Shown: piece after piece, positions 42,237 through 51,985 of the stretch
Layout: each line of letters begins with the position of its first letter
How positions within the stretch are numbered: position 1 is the first letter of the stretch
Source: Hippopus hippopus
Taxonomy: Eukaryota; Mollusca; Bivalvia; Cardiida; Cardiidae
Assembly: GCA_946811185.2 (NCBI GenBank)
Contig: OX328105.1
Span: 36,025,394-36,089,393, forward strand
Direction of reading: 5' to 3'
DNA: 64,000 nt
Notes under the pieces: model-generated
What the model was told of the DNA's origin: nothing
Seen by the model: the letters and a program-made list of their open reading frames with translations, nothing else
Database searches by the model: none
Program-made: the position numbers and the translations under genes

Positions 42237-42945
42237 TTATTATACTGCAAAGTTTTACCATTCCAACGTGTATTCAGCGAAATTTTCCTGTTTTCTGGTG
42301 TCACGAATTAAGTACGCTGACGAAACAGATTTTCCCGTCTGAGTGCCCCAATTCAATGAAAGCTGACGTCACTGGGAAATGACGTCACTGAACTTTGGTA
42401 AAACGAGCAGTTTGGTGCATAAACTTGATGAAGTCACTGCCATAGACATTCGACGTATTTTTATTTATTCTCGACATGTATTTAAACAACTTCAAGGTAA
42501 GTAATTGTGCATTTTAATGATTTGATTGCAAAAGTAAACGACCATTAGTTGCCTCAAACGACCATTAGGTTATCCTTTAAACGTTACAATGTACGAGTTT
42601 CGTCACTTCACAGTTTGCTTACCTGACAAAGGGATGGCCCGTGTGTTGTTTTAGAGTGACATCAAACGATAATACATGTAACTATATTCATTTATTTTAA
42701 AAAATTATCCATTCTTTCCGTTTTAATGACAACCATCAAGGGAAACTAGTAATAAAATGGTGCAGGCGACTCAGTATGGATCGATCGACGCCGCCATTTT
42801 GGATCCTGTGTTGAAAGTGCAGTCATGTATACGGGGCTGCCAGAAGGGAAACTGGTTTTACGTGAATTTTGCCAGTGTACGTGATATATATGTTCGGGAC
42901 ATATTATCCAATCAGATTGCGAGAAATTTCTTTGCAGTATAATAA
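42237..42945 (+). mobile_element. TTATTATACTGCAAAG element, long form
   Basis: A 709-bp version bounded by the 16-bp inverted ends. Two perfect TGACGTCA sites (42364-42371, 42380-42387) and CGCCGCCATTTTGG (42789-42802) are kept as in 32908-33278. The extra middle carries CTTCAAGGTAAGTA, a good splice-donor-like site, and CAAACGATAATACATG. No ORF above 61 codons. It may be a deletion derivative of a larger gene-bearing element. Confidence 0.85.
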
Positions 42946-42951
42946 TATAAG

Positions 42952-43044
42952 TTGTACGGTCAGATGGCAGGGGACTTGGAAACTGGCTCACGGCTTTGGC
43001 GAATCATGTCGCCACCTCGCCTCTTCTGCCACATAACCGTACAA
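42952..43044. repeat. Snap-back hairpin, third copy, one arm deleted
   Basis: The left arm is intact through GAATCATGTCGCC. Only the outer end CCACATAACCGTACAA remains on the right. Confidence 0.8.
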
Positions 43045-43049
43045 CGAAT

Positions 43050-43782
43050 TTTTTATACTGCGAAAATTTACCATTTCAACGTGTATTCAGCGAAATTCCC
43101 TGTTTTATGGCCTCACGAATTGAGTATGATGACAAAACAGAATTTCCTTCTGAGTGCCCTAATTCAATGAAAACTGACGACACTGAGAATTGAGAATTGA
43201 CATCACTGAAACCTTGGTAAAGCGTGCAGTTTGGTGCATGAGCTTGATGATGTCGATAGATTTTTGACGTATTTTTATCTAAACATGGATTTAAACAACT
43301 TCAAGGTAAGTAACTATGCGTTTTAATGATTTGTTGGCAAAAGTAAACGACCATCAGTTTCCTCAGACAACCATTAGTTTATCCTTTGAACTTTACAATG
43401 TATGAGTTTCGCACTTTACAATTCTCTTACCCGACGAAGGGATGGCTCGTTTTAACCCCGTGCATTTGTGTTAGAATGACAACAAACGATAATACATGTA
43501 ACTAACTTCATTTATTTTTTAAAAATAATCCATTCTTTCTACTTCAGTGACAACCATAAAGTGAAACTAGCAATAATATGGTTCAGGCTACTCAGTATTG
43601 TCTTGTGGGCGGCTCGTATCGATCGACGTCGCCATTTTGGATGTTGTGTTGAAAGTGAGGTTATTTATACGGGGCTCCCGAGGGGGAAACTGCTTTTACG
43701 TGGATTTTGCCAGTGTACAGGAATATATGTTCGTGGCATATTACCCAATCAGATTGCGAGAAATTTCTTTGTAGTATAATAA
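43050..43782 (+). mobile_element. TTATTATACTGCAAAG element, long form, second copy
   Basis: A 733-bp copy following the previous one in direct orientation, about 813 bp start to start, with a hairpin before each. The CRE-like sites have decayed (CTGACGACACTG, TTGACATCACTG). CTTCAAGGTAAGTA and GTCGCCATTTTGGATG persist. Confidence 0.85.
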
Positions 43783-44048
43783 ATACCGAGGTAAGGTATT
43801 AAATTTTATGGAGAGGTACAAGTCATTTTCCGTGCGAGCATGCCTACAATTACATCCGTTTGGTATAGCGTAAATGGATGCGGCCTCAGTAGATGATACA
43901 TTTCCGGCGTAATTTACTTAAAAAAAAATAAGAGAGAGTATTGTCAACAAGATGCGTGGTCGATGGCCAGTAGTCAAATCCCGCAATTAACGTTGATCAG
44001 CAAAAACAAAATGAGTTATCGTTATATTCGTTTTATGCAGAGGTATGT

Positions 44049-44268
44049 TAGGGGGTTCTGTGTGGTGAAGGTGTAGGATTTGTACACTGGAGACCCCGAG
44101 CTTGGTCCTGATTGCTAGCGCTAGATTTTCCAAAGGAATTGTTCTTGGTCCGAGTCCTAGCCTATAACTGACAAAACCTAGGACATATATAAAAACATAA
44201 GTGAGCTGCGTCCTGGAAAGACTGAAATAATTTTGAAATGGCATTAAATACCATTCAATCAATCGATA
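44049..44268 (+). mobile_element. tRNA-headed SINE (family B), full-length, head diverged
   Basis: AGGGGGTTCTGTGTGGTG opens the head. The tail TGAAATAATTTTGAAATGGC ends with ACCATTCAATCAATCG. The middle is more diverged than in 23817-24045, and the GGGCAAGACAC block is unrecognisable. Confidence 0.65.
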
Positions 44269-44734
44269 AAAGGCATGTTTAGGATTGTATTACACCACTC
44301 AAAAGTATGTAATTAGTTTTAAAAATCAACTACACGTTATTCAATTTCCGTTTCTTAACGTATTTTTACGACTTCTTTTCACTGGAATTTTCTGAACAAA
44401 AAAATGCAGCTTAAAATCACCAATCTCTTCGTTTTATTTCACAAAAACTCAGTAATATTTCATCTTCTTCAATGTGAAATTGAAAAAGAACAGAAGGATG
44501 AAAAGGATTCGGGGCTTTAACTAAAACGGTTTTATTACATTTTCTCGTTACGTGTTTCCTTCATTTAAATAGAGTAAAGGCATCCTTGGGGAGTCGTAGA
44601 GCTAATTGGCGAGTACTTTTATATTGTTTAACCCTTCTTCTGCCAAATTCAAATTTTTTACGATAAGAAAAGTTAATTTTGCTGAATCAGATGACATTGA
44701 ATGGGTTTTTTATAACCAAGACTACTAATTGTGC

Positions 44735-44805
44735 AGTGGAGAGTGTAGAGCAAGATTAGACTGTATGTAAGTGAACGTATGTTCAGGCTGATCTTGTGTT
44801 ACATC
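44735..44805. repeat. GATCAGACTGCAC-family hairpin, worn
   Basis: GTGTAGAGCAAGATTAGACT and CAGGCTGATCTTGTGTTAC make the arms, with a longer TAAGTGAACG centre. Confidence 0.45.
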
Positions 44806-44978
44806 TGTGCAAAATACACCTATGATCGCTTACGGCAGCAAAAGCATTACGACAAACGAAGCAACAAAAATGAACCTCAAGAAAGCTTCGACTGTGCCAG
44901 GCCTCATGGAGCTAAGTTTAGAGGTGACATTGATAAAAATATATAGTAAATGCAATGTCAAGGCTGTTTCTTTTAAGA

Positions 44979-45124
44979 TATCTATGTCCTTGGGCAAGAC
45001 ACCTCAGGGCCCAGCTTAGTACTGGTGAAACAAAGAATAAACATGAAAATGTGAACTGTCGCCGTGACGTAACAAAAACAACGTTAAAAGCGGCGTAAAA
45101 TATGATCATTCAATCACTCAATCA
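44979..45124 (+). mobile_element. tRNA-headed SINE (family B), 3' part
   Basis: GGGCAAGACACCTCAGGGCC, CTTAGTACTGG, TGTCGCCGTGACGTAAC and AGCGGCGTAAAATATGATCA lead to an ATTCAATCACTCAATCAA tail. The head is missing. Confidence 0.75.
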
Positions 45125-45432
45125 ACATATCTAATGGAATATTGGGTTTTATATCTAAATGATCAGAACGCTCATGCAGTGAAGTCTGATCTTTTATTTA
45201 CCTTGATCATAAAACATTTCATTCTTCTATAGCGAGACAAATTTAAAAAAAAAAAAAACAGGTAATGAATCAATAGGGAGTCCGAGTTTTTTCATAGATT
45301 CCGCAATCTGTAATCTAGATGACACAAGTTTATACTTGTCCATATTGAGAGAATTTCTAAACTATACATTATTTGTGTCTCTAGCTATGGTATTTGTTTG
45401 TGAAAGAGTAGAAAAAGATTGTGAAATGGAGA

Positions 45433-45560
45433 ATTGATTGATTGATTGGTGTTTTATACACCGCTTTTAACATAATTTCAGTTATATCACGGTGACCTCT
45501 CACATGATCCAGTGCTAGGTTATGGCTCTGCACTAAAGATGCATCTTAAAAGCCAGAGAG
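45433..45560 (-). mobile_element. tRNA-headed SINE (family B), 3' fragment
   Basis: ATTGATTGATTGATTGGTG at the left is the tail, followed by CGCTTTTAACATAATTTCAG and ATCACGGTGACCTCTCACAT. It lies tail-to-tail with 44979-45124, 308 bp apart. Confidence 0.7.
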
Positions 45561-45869
45561 TCAACAAATGTTGTTACAACTTGTTTAGAAACTAGTCAGC
45601 AGCGTGGACATAGATAAAAGATCGATAAAAGGTGTATGGGATAAACAAACTCAAGGGATTTGTCTTCGATTTAAAACCGGAAACAAAGTGATGTCTTGGA
45701 TGGCCTCCAGAGGAAGAAATGCATTTTCTATCCGTCGTATTCCGTGCAACCTTGCAGCCGTCAGGGGCAACATTTGGTTGGAAGATACAAGAATGATTAA
45801 AGTTTCATAAATTAAAGACGAAATTGGTTAAAATCCCCAATAAAAACGAGTGAAGATATATCTTTAAAA

Positions 45870-45886
45870 AACACACACACACACAC
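45870..45886. repeat. CA microsatellite
   Basis: About eight AC units. Confidence 0.85.
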
Positions 45887-45951
45887 TTGCTCCTTTTTTC
45901 ACCAAATTTGATTTGCGTAATGCTGACAAATGCCATTGGTTAATTGTTTGA

Positions 45952-46066
45952 CTCTCTACCAAATAACCAATGTTTTTACCCGCCTGAGGAAGTACACATT
46001 TAAAAACATTGTGAGAAAAAGAGAAAATGCTGATGAAAGTTATTGTTACGCTGTCAAAATTTAGGG
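45952..46066 (-). mobile_element. TTAA-family MITE, half copy
   Basis: CTCTCTACCAAATAACC begins it and AAAATTTAGG ends it. The interior between AAAATGCTGATG and the right end is deleted. Its right TTAA (46067-46070) also serves as the left TTAA of the next element. Confidence 0.65.
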
Positions 46067-46070
46067 TTAA

Positions 46071-46289
46071 CCCTTTACCACACAATCGCAAGTTTTAACG
46101 ACCTTGAGATAAAAAAAAAAGAGACATTATGGCAAAAGGGAGATAATACGGTATACCAGCATTTTCTCCTTTTCGCAAGATATTTTCTATCCTTGCATGA
46201 TTAATACAGCCTTTTAAGCCACACTAAGTTCGTCGTTCGCAAATGCTTTCGACTTGGACTAGTCTTAAATTCTATCGCTGGGGAAAGGG
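46071..46289 (-). mobile_element. TTAA-family MITE abutting the previous copy
   Basis: CCCTTTACCACACAATCGC to GGGGAAAGGG, flanked by TTAA and TTAC. A poly-A tract replaces part of the left arm. Sharing a single TTAA with its neighbour implies one element inserted at the edge of the other. Confidence 0.75.
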
Positions 46290-46652
46290 TTACGGGAATG
46301 GTGGAAAATGTATTATAGAATATCGTGAAGCAATCAATCATAGCTCAGAAAAAGCGTGAGAGAAATATGTGTTACAGCGACACAACACGTGCCCAAACTT
46401 ATCAAACAACATCATACACATTCCAAAGGGGGGGATTTTGTGCATGGGTAACCATTGATTGCGGAAACCAAAGTTCTAAAAGTACTGAGAGTTTGTTTCT
46501 GGGATTTTTTAGGACGTCCAAACAAATGGGTGGTTAAACCACAGCCAAGCGTCTGTGTTGAAAAGAGTTTTAATAAAGAAGAATGAATGAAACCGATGTC
46601 AAGGTCAAATAATTGTAATCCACCATCATTCCCAGTAAAACCCTTCGATTAA

Positions 46653-47092
46653 AACTTTATCAAACAAACCCGAGTTTTACATGAGCCTGACAAGGCTTTT
46701 GAAAACATAGTGAGAAAAGGAGAAAATGCTGGTAACCAGCATTTTCTCCTTTTCTGACCATGTTTTCTTCCATGTCCTAAAAAAATATTATCATTGGAAT
46801 CGTTTTATTTGTCGTCTTCAATCGCTTTTAATTTTGTCAAATTTACTAGTCTAAGTTTTGTCGTTTGGGCCTAAAAAAATATCTGTGTTAAGGGTTTCCC
46901 TACCCTACCTAGAAAATGCTGCGGACCCTAAACTTTTCACGCTACGATTGAGAAAAAAAAAATCCTGTTGGGTGTGGTTTCGGTACATGGGTTATGTAAA
47001 AAGTTTCCGGGAAAAAAATTATTCCCTACCTACACCATCTCGGACCGAAACCCTAAACACAGATATTTTTTGTTAGGTCTTGGTAAAGAGTC
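46653..47092 (-). mobile_element. TTAA-family MITE interrupted by a second MITE
   Basis: The left end AACTTTATCAAACAAACCC follows TTAA (46649-46652). The centre AAAATGCTGGTAACCAGCAT is intact. The right end GTCGTTTGG is cut from TTGGTAAAGAG by the insert at 46869-47079. Confidence 0.8.
46869..47079. mobile_element. Nested MITE with TTGG duplication
   Basis: A 211-bp insert with inverted ends near GCCTAAAAAAATATCTGTGT and ACACAGATATTTTTTGTTAG (about 28 bp, few mismatches). TTGG flanks both sides (46865-46868, 47080-47083). Removing it restores the terminal GTTTGGTAAAGAG of the host element. The inner parts GTTTCCCTACC and CCCTACCTACACC are not clearly palindromic. No other copy in this window. 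Confidence 0.88.
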
Positions 47093-47300
47093 AAGTCTTT
47101 GCAAGACGACAACATTTCAGACTTTTTCAACTCAAACAAATTGTAGATGATAACATAAGGGTAGTTCATATGATGGAACTTTTCTTTGAAAGAGAAGGAA
47201 ACATAGTGGGAGCATTTTCTCCTTTTCTTACGGTGTTTTTAACGTCGTCGATTACCCTTAGGGTCCTCAGTGTCGTTAAACTTAGGATTGTTTTGTAAAT
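47093..47300 (+). mobile_element. TTAA-family MITE adjoining its neighbour
   Basis: Starting right after the previous element's right end at a TCAA, it reads GTCTTTGCAAGACGACAACA, GGAGCATTTTCTCCTTTTC and CTTAGGATTGTTTTGTAAA. The palindromic centre has lost one arm. A worn GATCAGACTGC hairpin follows at 47345-47410. Confidence 0.65.
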
Positions 47301-47661
47301 GATAAAAAAGAACAACTTTACCACCTTTTCCGAGCAGTGCACACTATAAACTCAATATCAGACTGCGCATACTTTATATGCTGTCTGATCCTTCATCTAC
47401 ACTGTCTGACATCCTATGAAACAGTCCAGCTATAACGGCCTTGATACAGCTATTATAAAAGTATCAGCACTTTCCCATAACTATCTGAAGTTGTCCATAG
47501 AGTTTCTTTGGCACCCCAAGGATTTAATTGATTCCATCTTTCAACAAAACGTCCGCCTATAGGTTGTTTCCCAGATATTTATTTATATACTAATTTACCA
47601 TCTTTCTTAACTCTTTACAAAATGACAACACTTTAGATTTGTCCACAGTGAAAACAGCTGG

Positions 47662-47855
47662 GCCCGTATTCACCAACCATTCTTAAGAACGTTCTTGGTC
47701 TCAGTCTCCAGAATTTTCTAAATTTGAAAATAACACAACTTCTGATTGGCTAAACCAAATGGTTTAGCCAATTAGAAGTTGTGTTACTTTCAATGTTAGA
47801 AAATCTTGGAGAATAAGACTAAGAATATTCTTAAGAATGGTTGGTTAATACGGGC
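47662..47855. mobile_element. CCWGG-family palindromic MITE, best copy
   Basis: A 194-bp palindrome: GCCCGTATTCACCAACCATT on the left, AATGGTTGGTTAATACGGGC on the right, and AACCAAATGGTTTAGCC at the centre. Flanks are GCTGG and CCTGG, so a CTGG duplication is likely. The arms are about 90% alike by eye. Confidence 0.88.
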
Positions 47856-47890
47856 CCTGGTGTAGATAATACATTACATAATAATAAATC

Positions 47891-48152
47891 GGCTTGCAAC
47901 ACGCGAAAGGGGACATTCGTACATTTGCGTAAAGTGTCGTCTCGGATCAGCCTGCGCAGTCCGCGCAGACTAATCCGAGACTGCACTTTCCGTTCTTATA
48001 TAATTTTCTGTATCGCGCAAGTCTACTGTAGCACAAAATCTAATGTGACTAGTCGTAAAGTGCCGTCTCGGATTAGCCTGCGCGGACTGCGCAGGCTCAT
48101 CCGAGACGACACTTACGCAAATATCCGAAAGCCCCTTTTCGCGTGTTGCAAG
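47891..48152. mobile_element. Foldback element, GGCTTGCAACACGCG ends
   Basis: Left GGCTTGCAACACGCGAAAGG and right CGCGTGTTGCAAG. The left half contains CAGCCTGCGCAGTCCGCGCA and the right half TAGCCTGCGCGGACTGCGCA. The TCTACTGTAGCAC centre differs slightly from 20211-20471. It starts about 35 bp after the CCWGG MITE. Confidence 0.9.
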
Positions 48153-48261
48153 ACGCGCGTATATTATGATTTAATCGATGAGATTTTCCTTTGAAAGGAT
48201 GGGAAAAAAAAATTCAACGATGATCTCAAAACCCGTCTTCCACTGAGTCATTAGACAAGTT

Positions 48262-48574
48262 GCCGAGCCCCGGTAGCTCAGTCGGTAGCGTGCAGGACCT
48301 GAGAACAGGGGGCCGTGGGTTCGATCCCTGGCTCGGCCAATTTCCTTCCGAGGATTTATGATAGTCATTGTGACAGGGTTCATTCCTGTCCCACCGCTGA
48401 CCATTGTCTCGACGATGGCTATGTGGGAAAGCAGCCAGTGGCTTGGGAAGAAAATTGTGCGGAGTACTGGTAAAAGAGACTCCAGGAAAGCATGGATAGA
48501 TGCACTGGCCGCCGCAATATAACTGAAATAATGTTGAAAAACGGCGTTAAACACTATACAATCAATCAATCCAT
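48262..48574 (+). mobile_element. tRNA-headed SINE (family A), intact-looking copy
   Basis: The head (48262-48338) folds like a tRNA: GCCGAGC and GCTCGGC pair over seven bases. TAGCTCAGTCG (48274-48284) is a perfect A box and GGTTCGATCCC (48318-48328) a perfect B box. The anticodon and T stems are imperfect, so it is not a tRNA gene. The body runs CATTGTGACAGGGTTCATTC, GTACTGGTAAAAGAGACTCC, GATGCACTGGCCGCC, and the tail is AATCAATCAATCC. This is the copy most likely to be recently active. Confidence 0.88.
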
Positions 48575-48710
48575 CATTAGACAAGTTATGCGTTAAATAA
48601 ATGCTACAGATAAAGGTAAGCAAGGTCGTCTAAATCCGGAAGAAAAAACTAAGATTCCTCACTGGAACTTGTGCTGTGGGTTATACTCTTCGAGATAAAT
48701 AATTGTAATG

Positions 48711-48996
48711 ATTAATTGATTGATTGTATGGTGTATAACGCCGTTTTCAACATTATTTAAGTTACATCGCGGCGACAAGTGCACCTAACTATGCTTTCCT
48801 GGAGTTCCTTTCACTAGTACTCCGCAGAATTTTCTTTCCAAGCGACTGACTGCTAACTGTAGCCGAAAAAATGGTCAGCGGTGGGAGAGGAATAAATCCT
48901 ATCGCACTGACTATCATCAAACCTTGGAAAGAAATTTGCCGAGCCAGGGATCAAAACCGCGATCCCCTGTTCTCTAAGCTTCCGGGGCTCGGCAAG
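48711..48996 (-). mobile_element. tRNA-headed SINE (family A), tail-to-tail partner
   Basis: Left tail ATTAATTGATTGATTGTATG, body GCGGCGACAAGTGCACC and AGTACTCCGCAGAATTTTC. The right-hand head GGATCAAAACCGCGATCCCC ends GGGGCTCGGCA. About 136 bp separate the two tails, so a transcript spanning both would form a long hairpin. Confidence 0.8.
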
Positions 48997-49149
48997 AACA
49001 TTCTAAAGGGTAGCCATATTACATAAAACTATATATACGTGTATCTTACCACGTGACTGACAGTGTAGATATATGATCAGACTAAAGTTTGAGGCAGTCT
49101 TGTCTGAAAAGACACGGTCTGCAAGAACATCGTGTAGTTTATTTGTTTG

Positions 49150-49288
49150 CCAGACGACAAAATCTTTCACTTGTCCAAATTGAAAGCAGGTGCAAACGAC
49201 AAATAAGAGATAGCCCAAATGACGATATTTGTCATTGATAGGGTGGAAAACATTGTAGAAAAGGAGAAAATGCTGGTTACCAAAAAAG
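49150..49288 (+). mobile_element. TTAA-family MITE, left half
   Basis: GCCAGACGACAAAATCTTTC to GGAGAAAATGCTGGTTACCA, then it stops exactly at the centre of the palindrome and unrelated AAAAAAGAATTAAAGCC follows. Confidence 0.7.
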
Positions 49289-49368
49289 AATTAAAGCCGA
49301 CTGTGTCACATTTTCAATAGCAGTTTGCTGCAAACACAGAACACAGTCTGCTGGCGGTAACCCGTTAT

Positions 49369-49574
49369 TCCTTTGCCACACGACAAAAATTTAGATTTGT
49401 CCTCATTCAAGGTATTTGCAGACGACAAATCAGGTGTTGCTCATATGGTGGGATTTGTCTCTAGAAGGGTAGAAAACTTTGTAGGAAAAGGAGAAAATGC
49501 ATTTTCTCCTTTTCCCGCAATGTTTCGAAAAGCCTTCGTCCACAGGCCATTTAAAGACGGGTTTGTTTGGTAAT
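49369..49574 (+). mobile_element. TTAA-family MITE with lost central loop
   Basis: CCTTTGCCACACGACAAAAA on the left, GGGTTTGTTTGGTAATG on the right. The centre reads GAGAAAATGCATTTTCTCC, a perfect palindrome after loss of the usual CTGGTTACCA loop. Confidence 0.78.
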
Positions 49575-50109
49575 GTGCTTACTCACACAATGATTACCCG
49601 TATTGATTGCTTCGTCATTTACAGTAAAATGATAAGCTAACTCCATGTAAACAGAGTCGAAAAATATCTTAACGTCAAACAAAAAAAGACAACAAAACCT
49701 TTCATGGCGAGCATTGTCATATCCTCTCCAAACAAACGTGATACATTCTTTCTTGTGTAATAATGTCGAATGCCAGAAAACACCACAGACAAAACAGAAC
49801 AAAAGTCATCCAATAACTATGAAACCGCAGAAAATTTTCAATGAACGAAGAAAGAAAGACATTGATTTGGATATGCTTTGTTTCATTTTCTCTCTTTGGA
49901 TCGCACATGGAAACCAGGCAAATCAAAGTACGCAGAATGATATTTGCAGCTGAGTAAATACCACTATTCATTCAAAAAGGAGTACTGCTTTTTTTTGCAC
50001 TTGTATGTTTCTGTCATATTTTCGACCCTTAGCTATGATGTTAAAACTAAGAAAAAATGCATTAACTGTTTTCAAATTCCTCGTGTATTATTCGCCATCA
50101 ATATTCTGG

Positions 50110-50300
50110 AGTTGGAAAAGTCGTTCAGGGGTTCTCACCCGGTTTGTGGCTTTTTGTGGGATTGTGTCTGTAGGCAAGGCAGTTGATATTTCCAAGCTCG
50201 GTGAAACACATGTAACACATGAACAAGCGAAGTATCGCCATGACATGTCTGAAATAATGTTGAGAGTGGCTTAAAACACTGCTAAATCACTCTATTAATT
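50110..50300 (+). mobile_element. tRNA-headed SINE (family B), degraded
   Basis: GGGGTTCTCACCCGG, GTGTCTGTAGGCAAGGCAGT, AGTATCGCCATGACATGTC and GAGAGTGGCTTAAAACACTG keep the family order. Confidence 0.55.
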
Positions 50301-50785
50301 TCCTTAGCCCAAAGAATATTCCTATCATGATAATACCTTGAAAACAAACACGAAACTAATTCAAAGTATTGATGTATTGCTGGTATCGAATTATCAATAG
50401 AAACTTCATTTTGCCTTCAGATGACAAGTACAAGTTTTGCTGAAGTCAGGTCATCTTAAAAAAACAACAACTAGAATTGTTTCAGAATTTGTTGTCACAT
50501 GGCATAGTCTATTTAGCCAGTATCTCTTTGTAATCAAATGTGATCGGCGCTAATTCGCGTTTTCGCTGTTTTGTATTCCTTTTGTCTGGTCATAAGCGAC
50601 CAATTGAGTTTTTGCGGAGAGTATGGACGAAGACCGGTCTACTGATATGTATAGTCTGATCCTGCCTTACTTTCCCTACTTTTCCAGTAATGTGTTTAGT
50701 CATGTAATGTAAATAAGACTGTAAGAAAGATATTCTTATGAGGAGAAGCAAGTTAATTTCAGCACCATAACAATATAAAATAGAC

Positions 50786-50788
<3 letters not shown>
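50301..50788. other. Stretch without recognisable genes
   Basis: Only a faint GTATAGTCTGATCCTGCC word near 50655. Confidence 0.4.
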
Positions 50789-50828
<40 letters not shown>

Positions 50829-50846
50829 GTCTCTCCCCCCCCCCCA
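50789..50846. repeat. CT microsatellite with poly-C end
   Basis: About sixteen CT units, a CTGT step and eleven cytosines. Confidence 0.9.
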
Positions 50847-50849
50847 TCC

Positions 50850-51984
50850 TATTCTAAGTACCTTTGACCTTTCGGTGTTACCCAAATTTATTCACTCTCC
50901 AGGACTGAAATCGTTTTCTACCCTTTAGCGAGGACTTACCAATAAAGCGCTGGATTATATCAATAATTAGGAAGACAGGAAAACTGACAAGGTATATAAC
51001 TAGGCCTATATAACATGTACTTATCCCCGGAATGTCCCGTAATAATAACACACTGCGCTTGAAGGCTAATAACAGGGTACCGGACAGCACTGGGTTATTC
51101 ATATCGTATATTAGCAAAACAGAGAAAATTTTCAGGGAAAACCGTGGCGAATAGGTCTTTTATTTTCCTTTTTACAGCAAGTTTTTGGAAAATATTGCCA
51201 TTTTCAGACTTGCCTTAATTTGTATAGGACACTATGGTAAAAACAATTTTGAATTTCCAATGCATTAATTTTGTATAAACCTTATTTTATGTAATTAAAA
51301 GAAAATACTCCTGAAAGACGCTCATTTATTTTAAAGCAAATACTTTTTTTCTTCCTGTCAAACATTACTAGTGAAATATCAAGCTGGAAGTTGAGACGAA
51401 TATCATTTTGTACACAAGCCTTCCTAGATAACCTAACCGCAAGACGGTATTGTACGCAAGGATAAAGTCTGATTTGTCATCCTTACATTACAAACACGAA
51501 TATTAACACTTACACGTAAAAGAAGTACGTAGAGAGAACTGTTATTTTTGCTTCATTATTACACATATTGCCAAAACAAACATTCTGAAAAATTTCAGTA
51601 GATTAGGGCGAACATTTTGTCTCTAGATTTAGAAAAAAAAACTTGTTTTGTATGACAATTTTTATAAGATAGGACGGTCACATATATCTATATATCCATT
51701 AACTTGAAGAATTGTCTTTTTCCAACACAGGACGCTAGATATTAAATTTGGGTATGATTGCAAAACAGTTTCAGAAGAAGTGAGTTTTCCGAGTAACATA
51801 TATTCAGTGTTCGTGTTACTTTCTGCTATTTAACTTCTCTTGTCGCTGTTTTTTTTTTAAACGCATATTACAAAAACACTGTCTATTTAAAATCATAAAT
51901 CAACAAACAGGGCTCAAACATGATGAAATCTGGTCGAAAATTGATCACCGACACATATGTTTGAGTCTTGTACAATAACTGAAA
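50850..51984. other. Stretch without recognisable genes
   Basis: AT-rich sequence with no family member or motif that I can name. Confidence 0.4.
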
Positions 51985-51985
51985 A

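Noticed and set aside
46325..46537. 70-codon frame considered as a THAP-type zinc finger
   Set aside because: The required C2CH spacing and AVPTF-like motif are absent.
47841..48194. 117-codon plus-strand frame
   Set aside because: It spans the GGCTTGCAACACGCG foldback; both halves encode the same short peptide because of the inversion.
48171..48623. 150-codon minus-strand frame
   Set aside because: It is antisense to the family A SINE and crosses its borders; codons reflect the repeat.
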